From Nelumbo lutea (lineage: Eukaryota > Streptophyta > Magnoliopsida > Proteales > Nelumbonaceae): 64,000 bases of DNA. Location: contig JAKGHH010000002.1 of NCBI GenBank assembly GCA_022828595.1, forward strand, positions 106,203,254 to 106,267,253, given 5' to 3'. Positions within the stretch are counted from its first letter, which is position 1, and each line of letters starts with the position of its first letter. The notes below the pieces were generated by a model. It was not told the origin of the DNA and did not search any database. It saw nothing but the letters and a program-made list of their open reading frames with translations. The position numbers and the translations under genes were made by a program. Shown here piece after piece: positions 22,670-32,348 of this stretch.

Positions 22670-23674
22670 ATGGGCTCTCTCGTTTCACTCTCTCCACTGC
22701 TTCTCTGTGTCCTCTTCCTCTTATCTTCTCTCCCATCACCCATTCTCTCTGCTTCCGTTTGTTGCAACCCTGAAGACTACAAGACCCTCATGAGAATCAA
22801 GAAATCGCTCAACAATCCCTATCACCTTGCCTCCTGGATTCCCAACACCGACTGCTGCAACTGGTACTGCGTCGAGTGCGATGACAACACCAACCGCATT
22901 ACCCAGCTCACCATCTTTCAAAGCAACCTCTCAGGCCAAATCCCTGCCGCCGTCGGCGCCCTCCCCTACCTCGACACCGTTGTCTTCCGTAAGCTCCCCA
23001 ACCTCTATGGTTCCATCCCGTCCTCCATCACCAAACTCCAGAACCTGAAGATGCTCCGTCTAAGTTGGAACAACCTCTCCGGTCCAATCCCTGGGTTCCT
23101 GGGCCAACTCAAGAACCTCGAGTATCTCGATCTTGCTTTCAACCGGTTCTCCGGTCAAATCCCAGCTTCCCTCGCCGATCTCTCAAAACTGGCAACTCTT
23201 CACCTCGACCGAAACAGACTCACTGGATCCATACCCGATTCCTTCGGGAAGAGTTTATATTCGGGTTTGTATCTATCTCACAATCAGCTCTCTGGCGTGA
23301 TCCCCAAATCGTTGGGAGAGGTGAACTTCATTACTATTGACCTCTCGAGGAACAAACTCGTGGGCGACGCTTCGGTGTTGTTCAACCCGAACGGTACGAC
23401 GCAGACGATCGATTTGTCAAGAAACCAGTTCGACTTCGACCTCTCGGGAGTGAAATTCCCCAAAACATTGATTGATTTGGAATTGTCGCACAACATTATC
23501 AGAGGGAGTATACCCGAAGAGATCACGGGATTGGAGCTGCTGCAGGGGCTTAATGTGAGTTACAATCGACTGTGCGGACGGATTCCGGTTGGTGGGAAGA
23601 TGAATCGGTTCGGTTATGATTCGTTCTTCCATAATCGGTGCTTGTGCGGTCAGCCACTACCAAACTGTAAATAG
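22670..23674 (+). CDS. PGIP: PGIP-like LRR protein with extra cap cysteines
   Basis: A single-exon gene for 334 residues of the polygalacturonase-inhibiting protein family, predicted secreted to the cell wall. Residues 1-28 are a signal peptide. The N-cap carries Cys31-Cys32, Cys62-Cys63, Cys67 and Cys70; the other copies have only four cysteines here, so Cys31 and Cys67 are additional and could pair. About ten LRRs follow with repeats such as NNLSGPIPGFLGQLKNLEYL and NQLSGVIPKSLGEVN. The C-cap holds NRLCGRIPVGG and CLCGQPLPNCK. Length is normal for the family and the frame is clean. ATG 22670 is the first in-frame start after the TATA box. Its GC content is far above the flanking DNA. Confidence 0.97.
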   Translation: MGSLVSLSPLLLCVLFLLSSLPSPILSASVCCNPEDYKTLMRIKKSLNNPYHLASWIPNTDCCNWYCVECDDNTNRITQLTIFQSNLSGQIPAAVGALPYLDTVVFRKLPNLYGSIPSSITKLQNLKMLRLSWNNLSGPIPGFLGQLKNLEYLDLAFNRFSGQIPASLADLSKLATLHLDRNRLTGSIPDSFGKSLYSGLYLSHNQLSGVIPKSLGEVNFITIDLSRNKLVGDASVLFNPNGTTQTIDLSRNQFDFDLSGVKFPKTLIDLELSHNIIRGSIPEEITGLELLQGLNVSYNRLCGRIPVGGKMNRFGYDSFFHNRCLCGQPLPNCK

Positions 23675-24000
23675 TCTCTCCAGTGTAAACGGTGAGGAAT
23701 GAGAATTTTCCGGTGGGCTCCCGTCTCCTAAGCTAGAATTTCCCGGTGTGCTATCTGATACCGTGTCTTGACTTTGTAAGCTGTACTTTCCAATGAATCT
23801 GTTAATCACCAAATAAGTGCACTTTGTACGTTTATCTTCCTTTGTAATATTGAATGGATCGCAATGTTTTATTAATCCCTTAATTTATTAGCGGGGATTA
23901 GCGATCCGTGCGATGTACGGGCTAAACTTATAATTATTTTATATTTTAATATTTTAATAATCAATCTAATTTAGTTAGTTTTCTAGTATTTTTAATTGAC
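23675..24000. other. 3' flank of the second PGIP gene
   Basis: Likely 3' untranslated region followed by AT-rich DNA. AATAAG near 23812 and TTGTAATATTGAATG near 23842 could serve in polyadenylation, but no single site is certain. Confidence 0.35.
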
Positions 24001-24234
24001 TTTGGATCAGTAATTTTCAACTCGATTAAGTTTGTAAGTTTCATTTTGATCATTTATAAATCGACCAACATTAAATCGATTCGACCATAGATATATATTA
24101 ATATTTTATATTTTAAATATAAATTTTTAATATAGAAAAGTTAAAAGTTTTTATATTTCTTAATCTAAAATATTTTATATCATAAATTTAATTTTTTAAT
24201 TTATTTTTTAATAATACAATTTTAACTTAATAAA

Positions 24235-25248
24235 TTTAAATTTAATTATTAAAGTTAACTCTTTTGAACAAACCAAACCAAACAAAAAATATACCCAAAT
24301 CGATAAAACCCAAGTTGGTGGGTTTTAACTAATGATCAATCGATTTTCGAGTGACAAACTCCCAACTTGACTAAGTCGACTTGGTTGGCGAAACAACTTG
24401 CAAGTGAATTGAACCAATCTTTGAACAATCCTCATTTTAGCTAAATTAATAATCTAATCTCTAATAAATAACAATAGTTTAATATCCAATAATTATTGAA
24501 ATTTTATACAAAAATACACAATTATTGAAAATAAATTTATAATGAAAATACAATAGATATCTAATAAAAATACAATAAATATTGAAAATATATTAAATTA
24601 GTCAATAAATAGTGTAATCTCAAATAATGGTTTATAATAAATATTAATCAACAAATAATTAAATTATAAGAAATAAATAATAACTAAAGATAAATTTATA
24701 ACAAAAATACAATAAATTAAATTTCAAAAGTTAAATAATAGTTGTTTAGTCTCCAATAGTTATTGACAATTTTCTATTAAATAAAAAACAAAAATAGATT
24801 TATAAATAATTATTGAAAACATATTTATCAAAAAATACAATAAATAATTTATAAAAATACAATAAATACTAATTTTAGCATATATTAATATATTATGAAT
24901 ATACACTACTATTGTGAAATTATTACTAATATATATTAATTTAGAGGTATTGAAGCTTTCAAATAACAAAAATAGGTAATGACTTTTAAAAAAAATTAAT
25001 ATATACTAAAAAATAGAATAGTAATTGCAATTTTTAATGTTCTAATAATAAAAACATTATTTAACTTATATCAACTAATAATTCTAGAAAATAACTTTCA
25101 GAAAATTTATATTTATTAATAATAATTTTAAAATCTTAATCTTTATTTATTATATATTTATATATACTAAAGTTTATATTTATTGTATTTTTAGTAATTA
25201 TTTGTTGTATTTTTGTGATAAATTTATTTTCAATATTTATGTATAAAT

Positions 25249-25250
<2 letters not shown>
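24235..25250. repeat. Left AT-rich arm of a long inverted repeat
   Basis: The sequence at 24235-24520 matches the reverse complement of about 27930-28150. Shared words in order include CAAACCAAAC/CCAAACCAAAT, CCCAACTTGA, GGCGAAACAAC/GGCCAAACAAC, GAATTGAACCAA and CAATAATTATTGAAA. Farther in, 25060-25250 is repeated in direct orientation at 27560-27720 (AATTCTAGAAAATAACTTTC). No gene. The two arms may be the ends of one large DNA element or two copies of a family. Confidence 0.6.

Positions 25251-25288
<38 letters not shown>
25247..25288. repeat. (AT)n microsatellite
   Basis: About 20 AT repeats. Confidence 0.95.
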
Positions 25289-25294
<6 letters not shown>

Positions 25295-26319
25295 TAATGA
25301 AGAGCTGGCCATATTAGTATCTCTCTCCATTCTTTATGACCCAAACCTAGAAGTTGTAAAGAGGATGCAAGATTCCCTCTAGAAGCATTAAGAGTTGTCA
25401 TGTCTATGTGGTATTCTCCCATTTTTCCCCAAAAATTTAGAAAGGAAAACAAGAAAACAGGGCCAACTCAACATCCAAATTTTATCACGACTCAACCCAA
25501 GCCCTTATAATCCTCATGTTCTTATAATCCTAATATCCCATAATTCCATTTATAAAATACCCCCAAATTGTCATAATCCAATTCCTAAAGTACCCCCCAA
25601 TTCCCATAATCCTATTTGTAAAATATCTACAAATTAGATTATTTTTAGGTGGTTGCATTGGGGTAGGGAAAATTTAGAGATTCTCCATCCCTGATAGGGA
25701 ATGGGTGCCTCACCTTGAACCCACCCCACCACTGAGGACGAGGCGAGGAAGCAGTAGAGTGTCTTGAATATGGGAGCAGCGGACAAGGAGGAGTGCCACA
25801 TCCCATGCATTGCATGGGGTCCCGTTAGTATATATACTAAAGTAGAAACATGGCACATCATGGCCTGAGCTTTCTGCCTTACTCCAATCTAGAACTCTCA
25901 GACATTCTTCATTTTAGCCTTTTTTCTCTCTTATGAAGCCACAACATCACTCCCTTCTCCATCTCTCATAATGAATTACTTAACTTATTTTAATTAATTA
26001 GCAGTATTAGCAATACACTATTTAATAGTACTTATTAATTAATTATGGTATTTATTTAATTAAATACCATAACTAATAAAAAATTTTGTTACACAAAATA
26101 CATATGATATTGTTAAATTATTAAATAAATACAATAATTAATAAAAATATTGTTAATTAATTATATCAAAATATTGTTAATTAATTAATAGTATTTTCAT
26201 AAATACTATTTATTAATTAAATAAATACCATAATTAATAACAAAAGTATCGTTAAAAAATATCATAATTATTTATGGTATTTATTTAATTTATGTATTTT
26301 GGTAAGTTTTGGGGGTATT
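25289..26319. other. Intergenic, with AT-rich palindromic sequence
   Basis: 25355-25640 contains repeated CCATAATCC/CCCCCAAATTG-type words. 25975-26300 is dominated by TTAATTAATTA and near-palindromes such as TTATGGTATTTATTTAATTA. No gene recognised. Confidence 0.4.
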
Positions 26320-27440
26320 TTAGTCAATTCGGGTCTAAGAAGGCCAAAACAAAATTCTAATATAATGGTGGGTATTTGGGGTTAAAAAATGAAGGGTGGA
26401 GTTGGATTTGAGTATATACCATGGTTTTGCATATATGGGCCAATGAGATTGTCCAAAATGGAATCTTTTTATATGGATGGCAAACAAGGGTATTTTTTAT
26501 TGAAAGTTTAGAGGGTGGGTTTTTTAGGCATTTTGAATCAAATTGGCCTAAATAGGCTTGGATTGGGCAGATCTAGAGGGGTAGTGATTCAGTTAATTTA
26601 TTAAGTTTGAAACAGAATTTTGGTGTGATGGAGGGAAAAATGAAGGATTTTTTGTTGAAATTTGGAAGGGTGGTGTTTTTGAGCATTATGGGTTGATAGG
26701 TAGGATTAGATTGGCCCAATTATGCCAAGATCGGGAAGATTTGGAAAGGACTTGATCTAGTCAATACAAAGCTTTGAAACGGAATTAATCTTGGTGTAAT
26801 GAAGGGGCAAAGAAAGGTATTTTGGGCTGAATTTTTGTGGGCAGGTTTTTAAGGGTGTCTAGGGTCTTATGGAAACATCTTATTGATTTTGGAGGGCCAA
26901 AATCACAAAAATTTGGGTCAACGAGAGCATCTAAAATGGAATATTTGTTCGATGATGGGGCAAATGAGATAATTTTAGGTTGAAAAAAGTATGGGTAAAT
27001 GCTTTTGGTGTGTCTAGGGTTCAGTTGTATGGTCTAAATGATTTAGAGGTGTTAGGATCAAGGAGATTTGGGTCGTTGGTGCTTTAGGCTAATGAAAGGG
27101 TTCGAAAGGGAATCTTGGTTTAGTAAAAGAATAAATGAAGGGGAATCTTAGGTTAAAATTTCAGGGGTAGATATTTTAGGATGTCCTAGGTCTAATGATG
27201 GTGTTCAGGGATTTTCAGGTACTTTAGAAGGATCAGAATGGTTTGATAAGGTGTTCGGGGCAATTGGGGTTTCGACGATGAATTGAGCAAAAATAAGGTG
27301 TTAACAATGGGGTTTCTAAAAGGTATTGGTCTCTTGGATCGTTTGGTGGGGTTTGATTGGTCCATAAATGGTATGATCAGGGGCATTTAAGAAATGAATA
27401 TCTTGGGCAATGAGATAGTCGAAATTAAAATCATAGTGTG
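26320..27440. repeat. Degenerate G-rich repeat between the inverted arms
   Basis: Phrases such as CCAAAATGGAATCTTT, TTTTAGGCATTTTGAATC and GGGTGTCTAGGGT recur loosely at 100-250 bp intervals (for example near 26455, 26640, 26790, 26935 and 27100), so this looks like a strongly decayed tandem array. No coding sense on either strand. Confidence 0.4.
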
Positions 27441-27479
27441 ATAAAGGTTAAACGGGGGATACTTATGATGAAATTAATT

Positions 27480-28180
27480 CAACAAGTAATTAATATTTTA
27501 AAATTTAAGTAATGATATTATTTCAATAAATAAATAATATTGTAAATAACTAATTTTATTTATACCAATTAATAATTCTAGAAAATAACTTTCAAAAAAA
27601 TTATTGTTTATTAATAATAATTTTAAAAACTTAATCTTTATTTATTATATATTTATCTATGCTAAAATTAATATTTATTTTATTTCTATAATTATTTTTT
27701 TTTTGTGATAAACATCTAAATAATAGTGGTTTAAACTCCAATAACTATTGAAACTTTTATATTAAATAATAGTATTTTATTTCTATAATTATTTATTGTT
27801 TTTTGTGATAAATATATTTTCAACAATTATGTATAAATCTATTTTTGTTTTGGTATTTAATAGAAAAGTTTCAATAGTTATTGGAGTTTAAACTACTATT
27901 ATTTAGATGTTTAAATTTAATTTATTGTGTATCTTCACTATAAATTTTTAATAATTATTGGAGATTAAACTATAGTTCACAAGTTGGTTCAGTTCAATTG
28001 TAGGTTGTTTGGCCAATCAAATTGATCTGCTCAAGTTGGGGGGTTGGTCACTTAAGTTATTTGGTTTGGGTCAATTTTCGGTTTGGTTAGCCGGTTCAAG
28101 AGATTTAAACTTAAAAAATTAAGTTTAAATTTTAAAAAATTACATCGGCATTATTAAAAAAAGAAATTTCAAAATTAAAT
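27480..28180. repeat. Right arm of the long inverted repeat, with a 56-bp hairpin
   Basis: It pairs with the arm at 24235. Inside it, 27711-27766 (AACATCTAAATAATAGTGGT...) is the reverse complement, nearly exact, of 27856-27911, leaving a loop of about 89 bases. Confidence 0.65.
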
Positions 28181-28183
28181 TTA

Positions 28184-28215
<32 letters not shown>
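28184..28215. repeat. (AT)n microsatellite
   Basis: About 15 AT repeats ending in ATGTATGTATAT. Confidence 0.9.
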
Positions 28216-28223
<8 letters not shown>

Positions 28224-28355
28224 ATATTACTCAATTTTAGTCAGTTTACAAATGGCCAAAGCAAAACTAATCCAACCCAGTTGGGTTGGGAAATTATTGA
28301 ACCAAAGCCAAATGGAAATACTAGAAATTGGGTTGATTAGTTTCATTAGTTTGAT

Positions 28356-28819
28356 TCGGAATAGAAACAATCTCCCACAAAAATCCCCATCCATGTCCAC
28401 ATCCCCATCCTCGTCTCCACGAGAATCCCCACTCCCCGTGATTCTTTATAATGTCAACTATTATGTTGTTATTTTTTAATAAAAATAAAAATAAAATAAT
28501 TAAAATTTACAATCCTATTAGAAAAGATTCAAACATATTCAACCATATTTTAAAAAATGTTAACATATAGATGCATGTGTACATATATACATATATAGTA
28601 TATGCGTGTATATACATATATATTAGCGGGGATCCCGTGGGGTGGGGATCGAAGTCCATGTGGGGTAGAGAGTGCTCTCCCCATCCCTACATTGTCCCTT
28701 CCGACGGGATGAAAATTTCCCCATCTCCATCCTCGCAGGGAGAAAATCATCCCCATCCCCACCCCATTCAAGGCAAATCCCCATAGGAATCAGGGAAATG
28801 GGAAAAATTTCCATCCCTA
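28356..28819. mobile_element. hAT-like element with CCCCATCC-rich ends
   Basis: The right end is the complement of TAGGGATGGAAATTTTTCCC and the left end is a decayed version, TCGGAATAGAAACAATCTCC. AGTTTGAT lies on both sides (28348-28355 and 28820-28827), a perfect 8-bp duplication. The interior has clustered TCCCCATCC/GGGGATGG words around an AT-rich core. No transposase. Confidence 0.82.
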
Positions 28820-28827
28820 AGTTTGAT

Positions 28828-29404
28828 AAAAACCCTATGTAAAAATTAATTATTGTTATTTTTTTATTTAAAAAAAATATTAAAAGCATATATAAATATA
28901 AATGATTATTAATTATTATATAAAACAATTTTATATTCTTACATGTTTCTATTGTTTATCTTTAACTTAACAAATCCCATGCATCACATAGGTTCCTGCT
29001 AGTACAAATATATAATAGTATACAATTGTTTTATATTTTAACTAGTAGGGACCCTAGCATCTTTAAAAGATTGAATAATTTTATATACTATTAATTAATT
29101 CATAAATGAATAATAAAATTTTGTTGTTAATTAACTAAAAATATTCAAAATTAATGTTAATATTTAAAATATTAATAATTGTATTTTTATTTGATGTTTG
29201 TTTATAGAAATTAATTATTGTTAATTTAATAGGAATAAACATTTTTTAATAAATTTAATTTTATTAATCATATGTATTAATTTTAATAATGGTTATTATT
29301 TTCATTATTTTTAAATGAAATTTTGGTTTACTTTAAATAAATAAAAATAATTACAAAAGCAAACATTTAATTTTATTAATTTCACTAATAATGAATAATT
29401 ATAT
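28828..29404. other. AT-rich intergenic stretch
   Basis: Very A/T-rich; no gene or element ends recognised. Confidence 0.5.
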
Positions 29405-29459
29405 AGGAATGGCAATGGGGCTAGTTCGGGGCGGGGCACCCCATCCTTGCCCCATCCCT

Positions 29460-29755
29460 ATTGTTGGGTGAGTTCAAGACAAGGAACCCACTCCCTGTTA
29501 GGGATAGGGAATCCTCAAATTTCCCCACCGCATCCCCGGAGTTGGGCGAATTCAAGGAATGACACCCACTCCTTATTAGGGACAGGGAATCCTTGAATTT
29601 TCCCGCCCCGTCCTTGGTGTTGGGTGGGTTCAAGGAAAGGCACCCACTCCCTATTAGGGATGGGGAATCCCTCGAATTTCTGTGCCTTGTCCCTGATGTT
29701 GGGCGGGTCTGGGGCAATGTACCCACTTCCTATTAGGGATGGGGAATCCATGAAT
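29460..29755. repeat. 78-bp minisatellite, about four units
   Basis: CCCACTCC(C/T)TATTAGGGA recurs at 29487, 29565, 29643 and 29722, with GGGGAATCC and GTTGGGCGGGTTCAAGG in each unit. Because 78 is divisible by three, frames on both strands stay open with a 26-residue periodicity, but this is not evidence of a gene. TAGGAATGGCAATGGGG at 29404 looks like a hAT-type left end, so the array may be inside a truncated element. Confidence 0.8.
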
Positions 29756-29759
29756 TCTT

Positions 29760-31129
29760 CCCTTGAAATAAAAGAAGAAAAAAAATCATTTTATGAAACA
29801 AATGTGCATTATTGAATTTGATAGATTTAATTTAATATTATATTCTTCAATATTTTGTAAACAATATTTTTATTTTTTATAAATAAAAAATATGCTGTTA
29901 TTAATTATTAATGTAAATTAAAATATTAATTAATAATTTTTATAAATATACAAAAAATTTAAAATGCATATCATGTGCAATTTAAATATTAAAATAATTA
30001 TTTTATTATTAATATTTTATTTGTATAATTTTATTAATATTAAAAATCATCTTTTAATATAAATATGGACTTAATAGATTATTCGTTCTATTAATTTATA
30101 AAATACTATTTTTGAATATTATTGTTTAGAATAGTTAGAATTGTTAAATATAAACACGTCTTTTTTGTTTAAATTGTATATTAATACAAAAGAGTAATAA
30201 AATTTATTTGATTCTATTGAATAACACAAGAACAAGATAAATCCTGGCTTGATGGTTCAGGGTGTGGAGAAAGATAGCGCATGTGAATGAATTGGGTTTG
30301 AACATTTTTTATGAAGTAGAGATTCGGCGTTTTGCGCATATCATCTCGTACCAGTGCATATGGATTCGTATTAGTACAATACGAATGACTTAAAAAATAC
30401 ATTTCTATTCGTTGCTTATCCTGTAGCGTTATCAACAGATACACCATATCTCATACTTAGCAAAGCCTAACTTGACCATGTGCTCTTAACCGGCTTTAAC
30501 TATTCATTTATTGTTTTTTAGTCAAGTCTCAGCTACATTGTATCAACGGTTCAACCATTGGTTTGGAAGCTTGGACAATCCGATCTATTCTAGTTAAACG
30601 GTCTGTTTTATTCCAACCCGATCTATTCGTTGATCATGTTTTGCTTGACAAGCACTCTATTAAATTTGCCTAGTAAGAGAAAAATCCAAACGCGTAGTTG
30701 TATTGGATAAGGCGTAGACTCAATTGTCAACATCTTTTGGTTTTAGTGGAAAACGCGTAATCAAGCTTGGTGTGTCATTGTCGCCCTTTAACTTTACCGA
30801 CAAGTCTTAATGGCATTTTGTTTTATACCATATTGTCCTTTGCAACTTTTAATATATACTGCACAATTGGACATGCCTCAAGTCTTAATGGCATTCTGTT
30901 TTTTCTTTTCCTTTTTTGAAAAAGAAAAATCTTTATCAATACAAAAGAATGAAACGGTGACCTTAACCCTCACAAGTACATCAGGGCAAAATGGCTAGAG
31001 TGAAGACCTTGTAGTCATTCATTAACTTTAATCTTCATATCATCAATGCATGCGCCCTCTAGATTGAATGGCATCACATTTACAGACAAAATGATATTCA
31101 ACAATGTAGATTTTAAGAGCCTACATATG
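29760..31129. other. AT-rich intergenic region
   Basis: No gene recognised. 30190-30470 is of more balanced composition with short frames on the minus strand that match nothing I know. Confidence 0.45.
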
Positions 31130-31540
31130 TCAATGGACCGGTTTTGGATTGGACCCTGTCCAGTCTAAAATTAATTTGGACGAATTGGATGGACTAATAA
31201 GACATATTGGATCGGATCAATTCGGTCCAAAACATTTATTAGATTGGATTGCAACTGGTTCGATCGTGACAAATTTATATTGGATTGGATTGGATTAAGC
31301 CAATGTCTGGTCCATTGATATAAGATAAGAATATATGTGTCAATGGACCGGGTTTGTGTTGAAACCAATCTAAATCAAAATGAATTTGAACAGATTGGAC
31401 AGTTCGGACATTGAATCAGACCGATTCAAATTATAACAAAACATTCATTGGATTGGATTGGATTGGACCTGGTCCATTTATAATGGGCTCACATTAGACT
31501 GGATCGAATTGGACCAAATCCAGTCCAATTGACACCCCTA
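31130..31540. mobile_element. hAT-like element with decayed left end
   Basis: It opens ATGTCAATGGACCGGTTTTG and closes CCAATTGACACCCCTA, the terminus of the elements at 18975 and 35755. GTGTCAATGGACCGGGTTT recurs internally at 31333. The expected GGGGT left border has mutated and no 8-bp duplication could be matched. Confidence 0.6.
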
Positions 31541-31560
31541 GTTTGAAGGAAGTGGACTTT

Positions 31561-31693
31561 GGCTACATTTGACCTTCCTTATTTTAAGGACTTATCTCCT
31601 TTTAATTTGTAGTTAAAAACTCAACGTCCATAGAGACATTTTAACAACAAAAAAGGAGATAAGTACTTAAAATAAGAAATTCCAAATGCAGCC
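31561..31693. mobile_element. Short foldback MITE
   Basis: The ends GGCTACATTTGACCTTCCTT and the complement of GGCTGCATTTGGAATTTCTT form an inverted repeat of about 40 bp each (sharing TTATTTTAAG and ACTTATCTCC). The whole element is 133 bp and would fold into one hairpin. Confidence 0.7.
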
Positions 31694-31699
31694 TATAAT

Positions 31700-32348
31700 T
31701 CAATGTTCATAAGGGGGCATTTTAGAAATAGAGACTTAGAGGTGGAAACCATAAAATTCAATATCGGTGAGCCTCCGGCTAGGAGGTATAAAGTTAAGAA
31801 GATTGGTAAACTTATATGAGTTCACATATGCGCCCCACAAGGGGGTGTCCCACAACACATCATCTTCGTGTATTGGGAACATCTCCCGATGATAGCAACA
31901 TAATTAATGATGACATCATCTAGAAATATTCCCAGCGGAGATGTGTTGTGGGATGTTGTGGAGTGCAGATCTGAACTCGATGACTTATATGTAGACATTG
32001 TGGTTATTGTGGCCCACATGGCTCTAAAACTAAAAGTGTTGGGGGAAGTGGTAGAGGAAGAGGAAACACACTCGCAGCTGTTGAATCTGAGATTGTTTAG
32101 TGAGGTTTGTCTTCTTTTTATCTGGCTTTTGTTCTGCTGGGCTGTATGGTAGTTCTTTGGTGGGTTGGTGATGTAACTGTTTCTGGTCACGTACCAATTT
32201 TTGAAGAGGAAACACACTCGCAGCTGTTGAATCTGAGATTGTTTAGTGAGGTTTGTCTTCTTTTATCTGGCTTTTGTCCTGCTGGGCTGTATGGTAGTTC
32301 TTTGGTGGGTTGGTGATGTAACCGTTTCTGGTCACGTACCAATTTTTG
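31700..32348 (-). mobile_element. Probable internal remnant next to the minus-strand LTR
   Basis: This lies downstream, on the minus strand, of the LTR end at 32349. A 146-bp segment is tandemly duplicated (32057-32202 and 32203-32347). The minus-strand sequence just after the LTR end, TTGGTACGTGACCAG, is in the place of a primer-binding site, but the match to a tRNA is unproven. A 131-codon open frame on the minus strand (31822-32217) resembles nothing I know. Confidence 0.4.

Noticed and set aside
31822..32217. 131-codon minus-strand frame beside the LTR as a gag protein
   Set aside because: It spans the 146-bp duplication and has no zinc knuckle or capsid-like motif.
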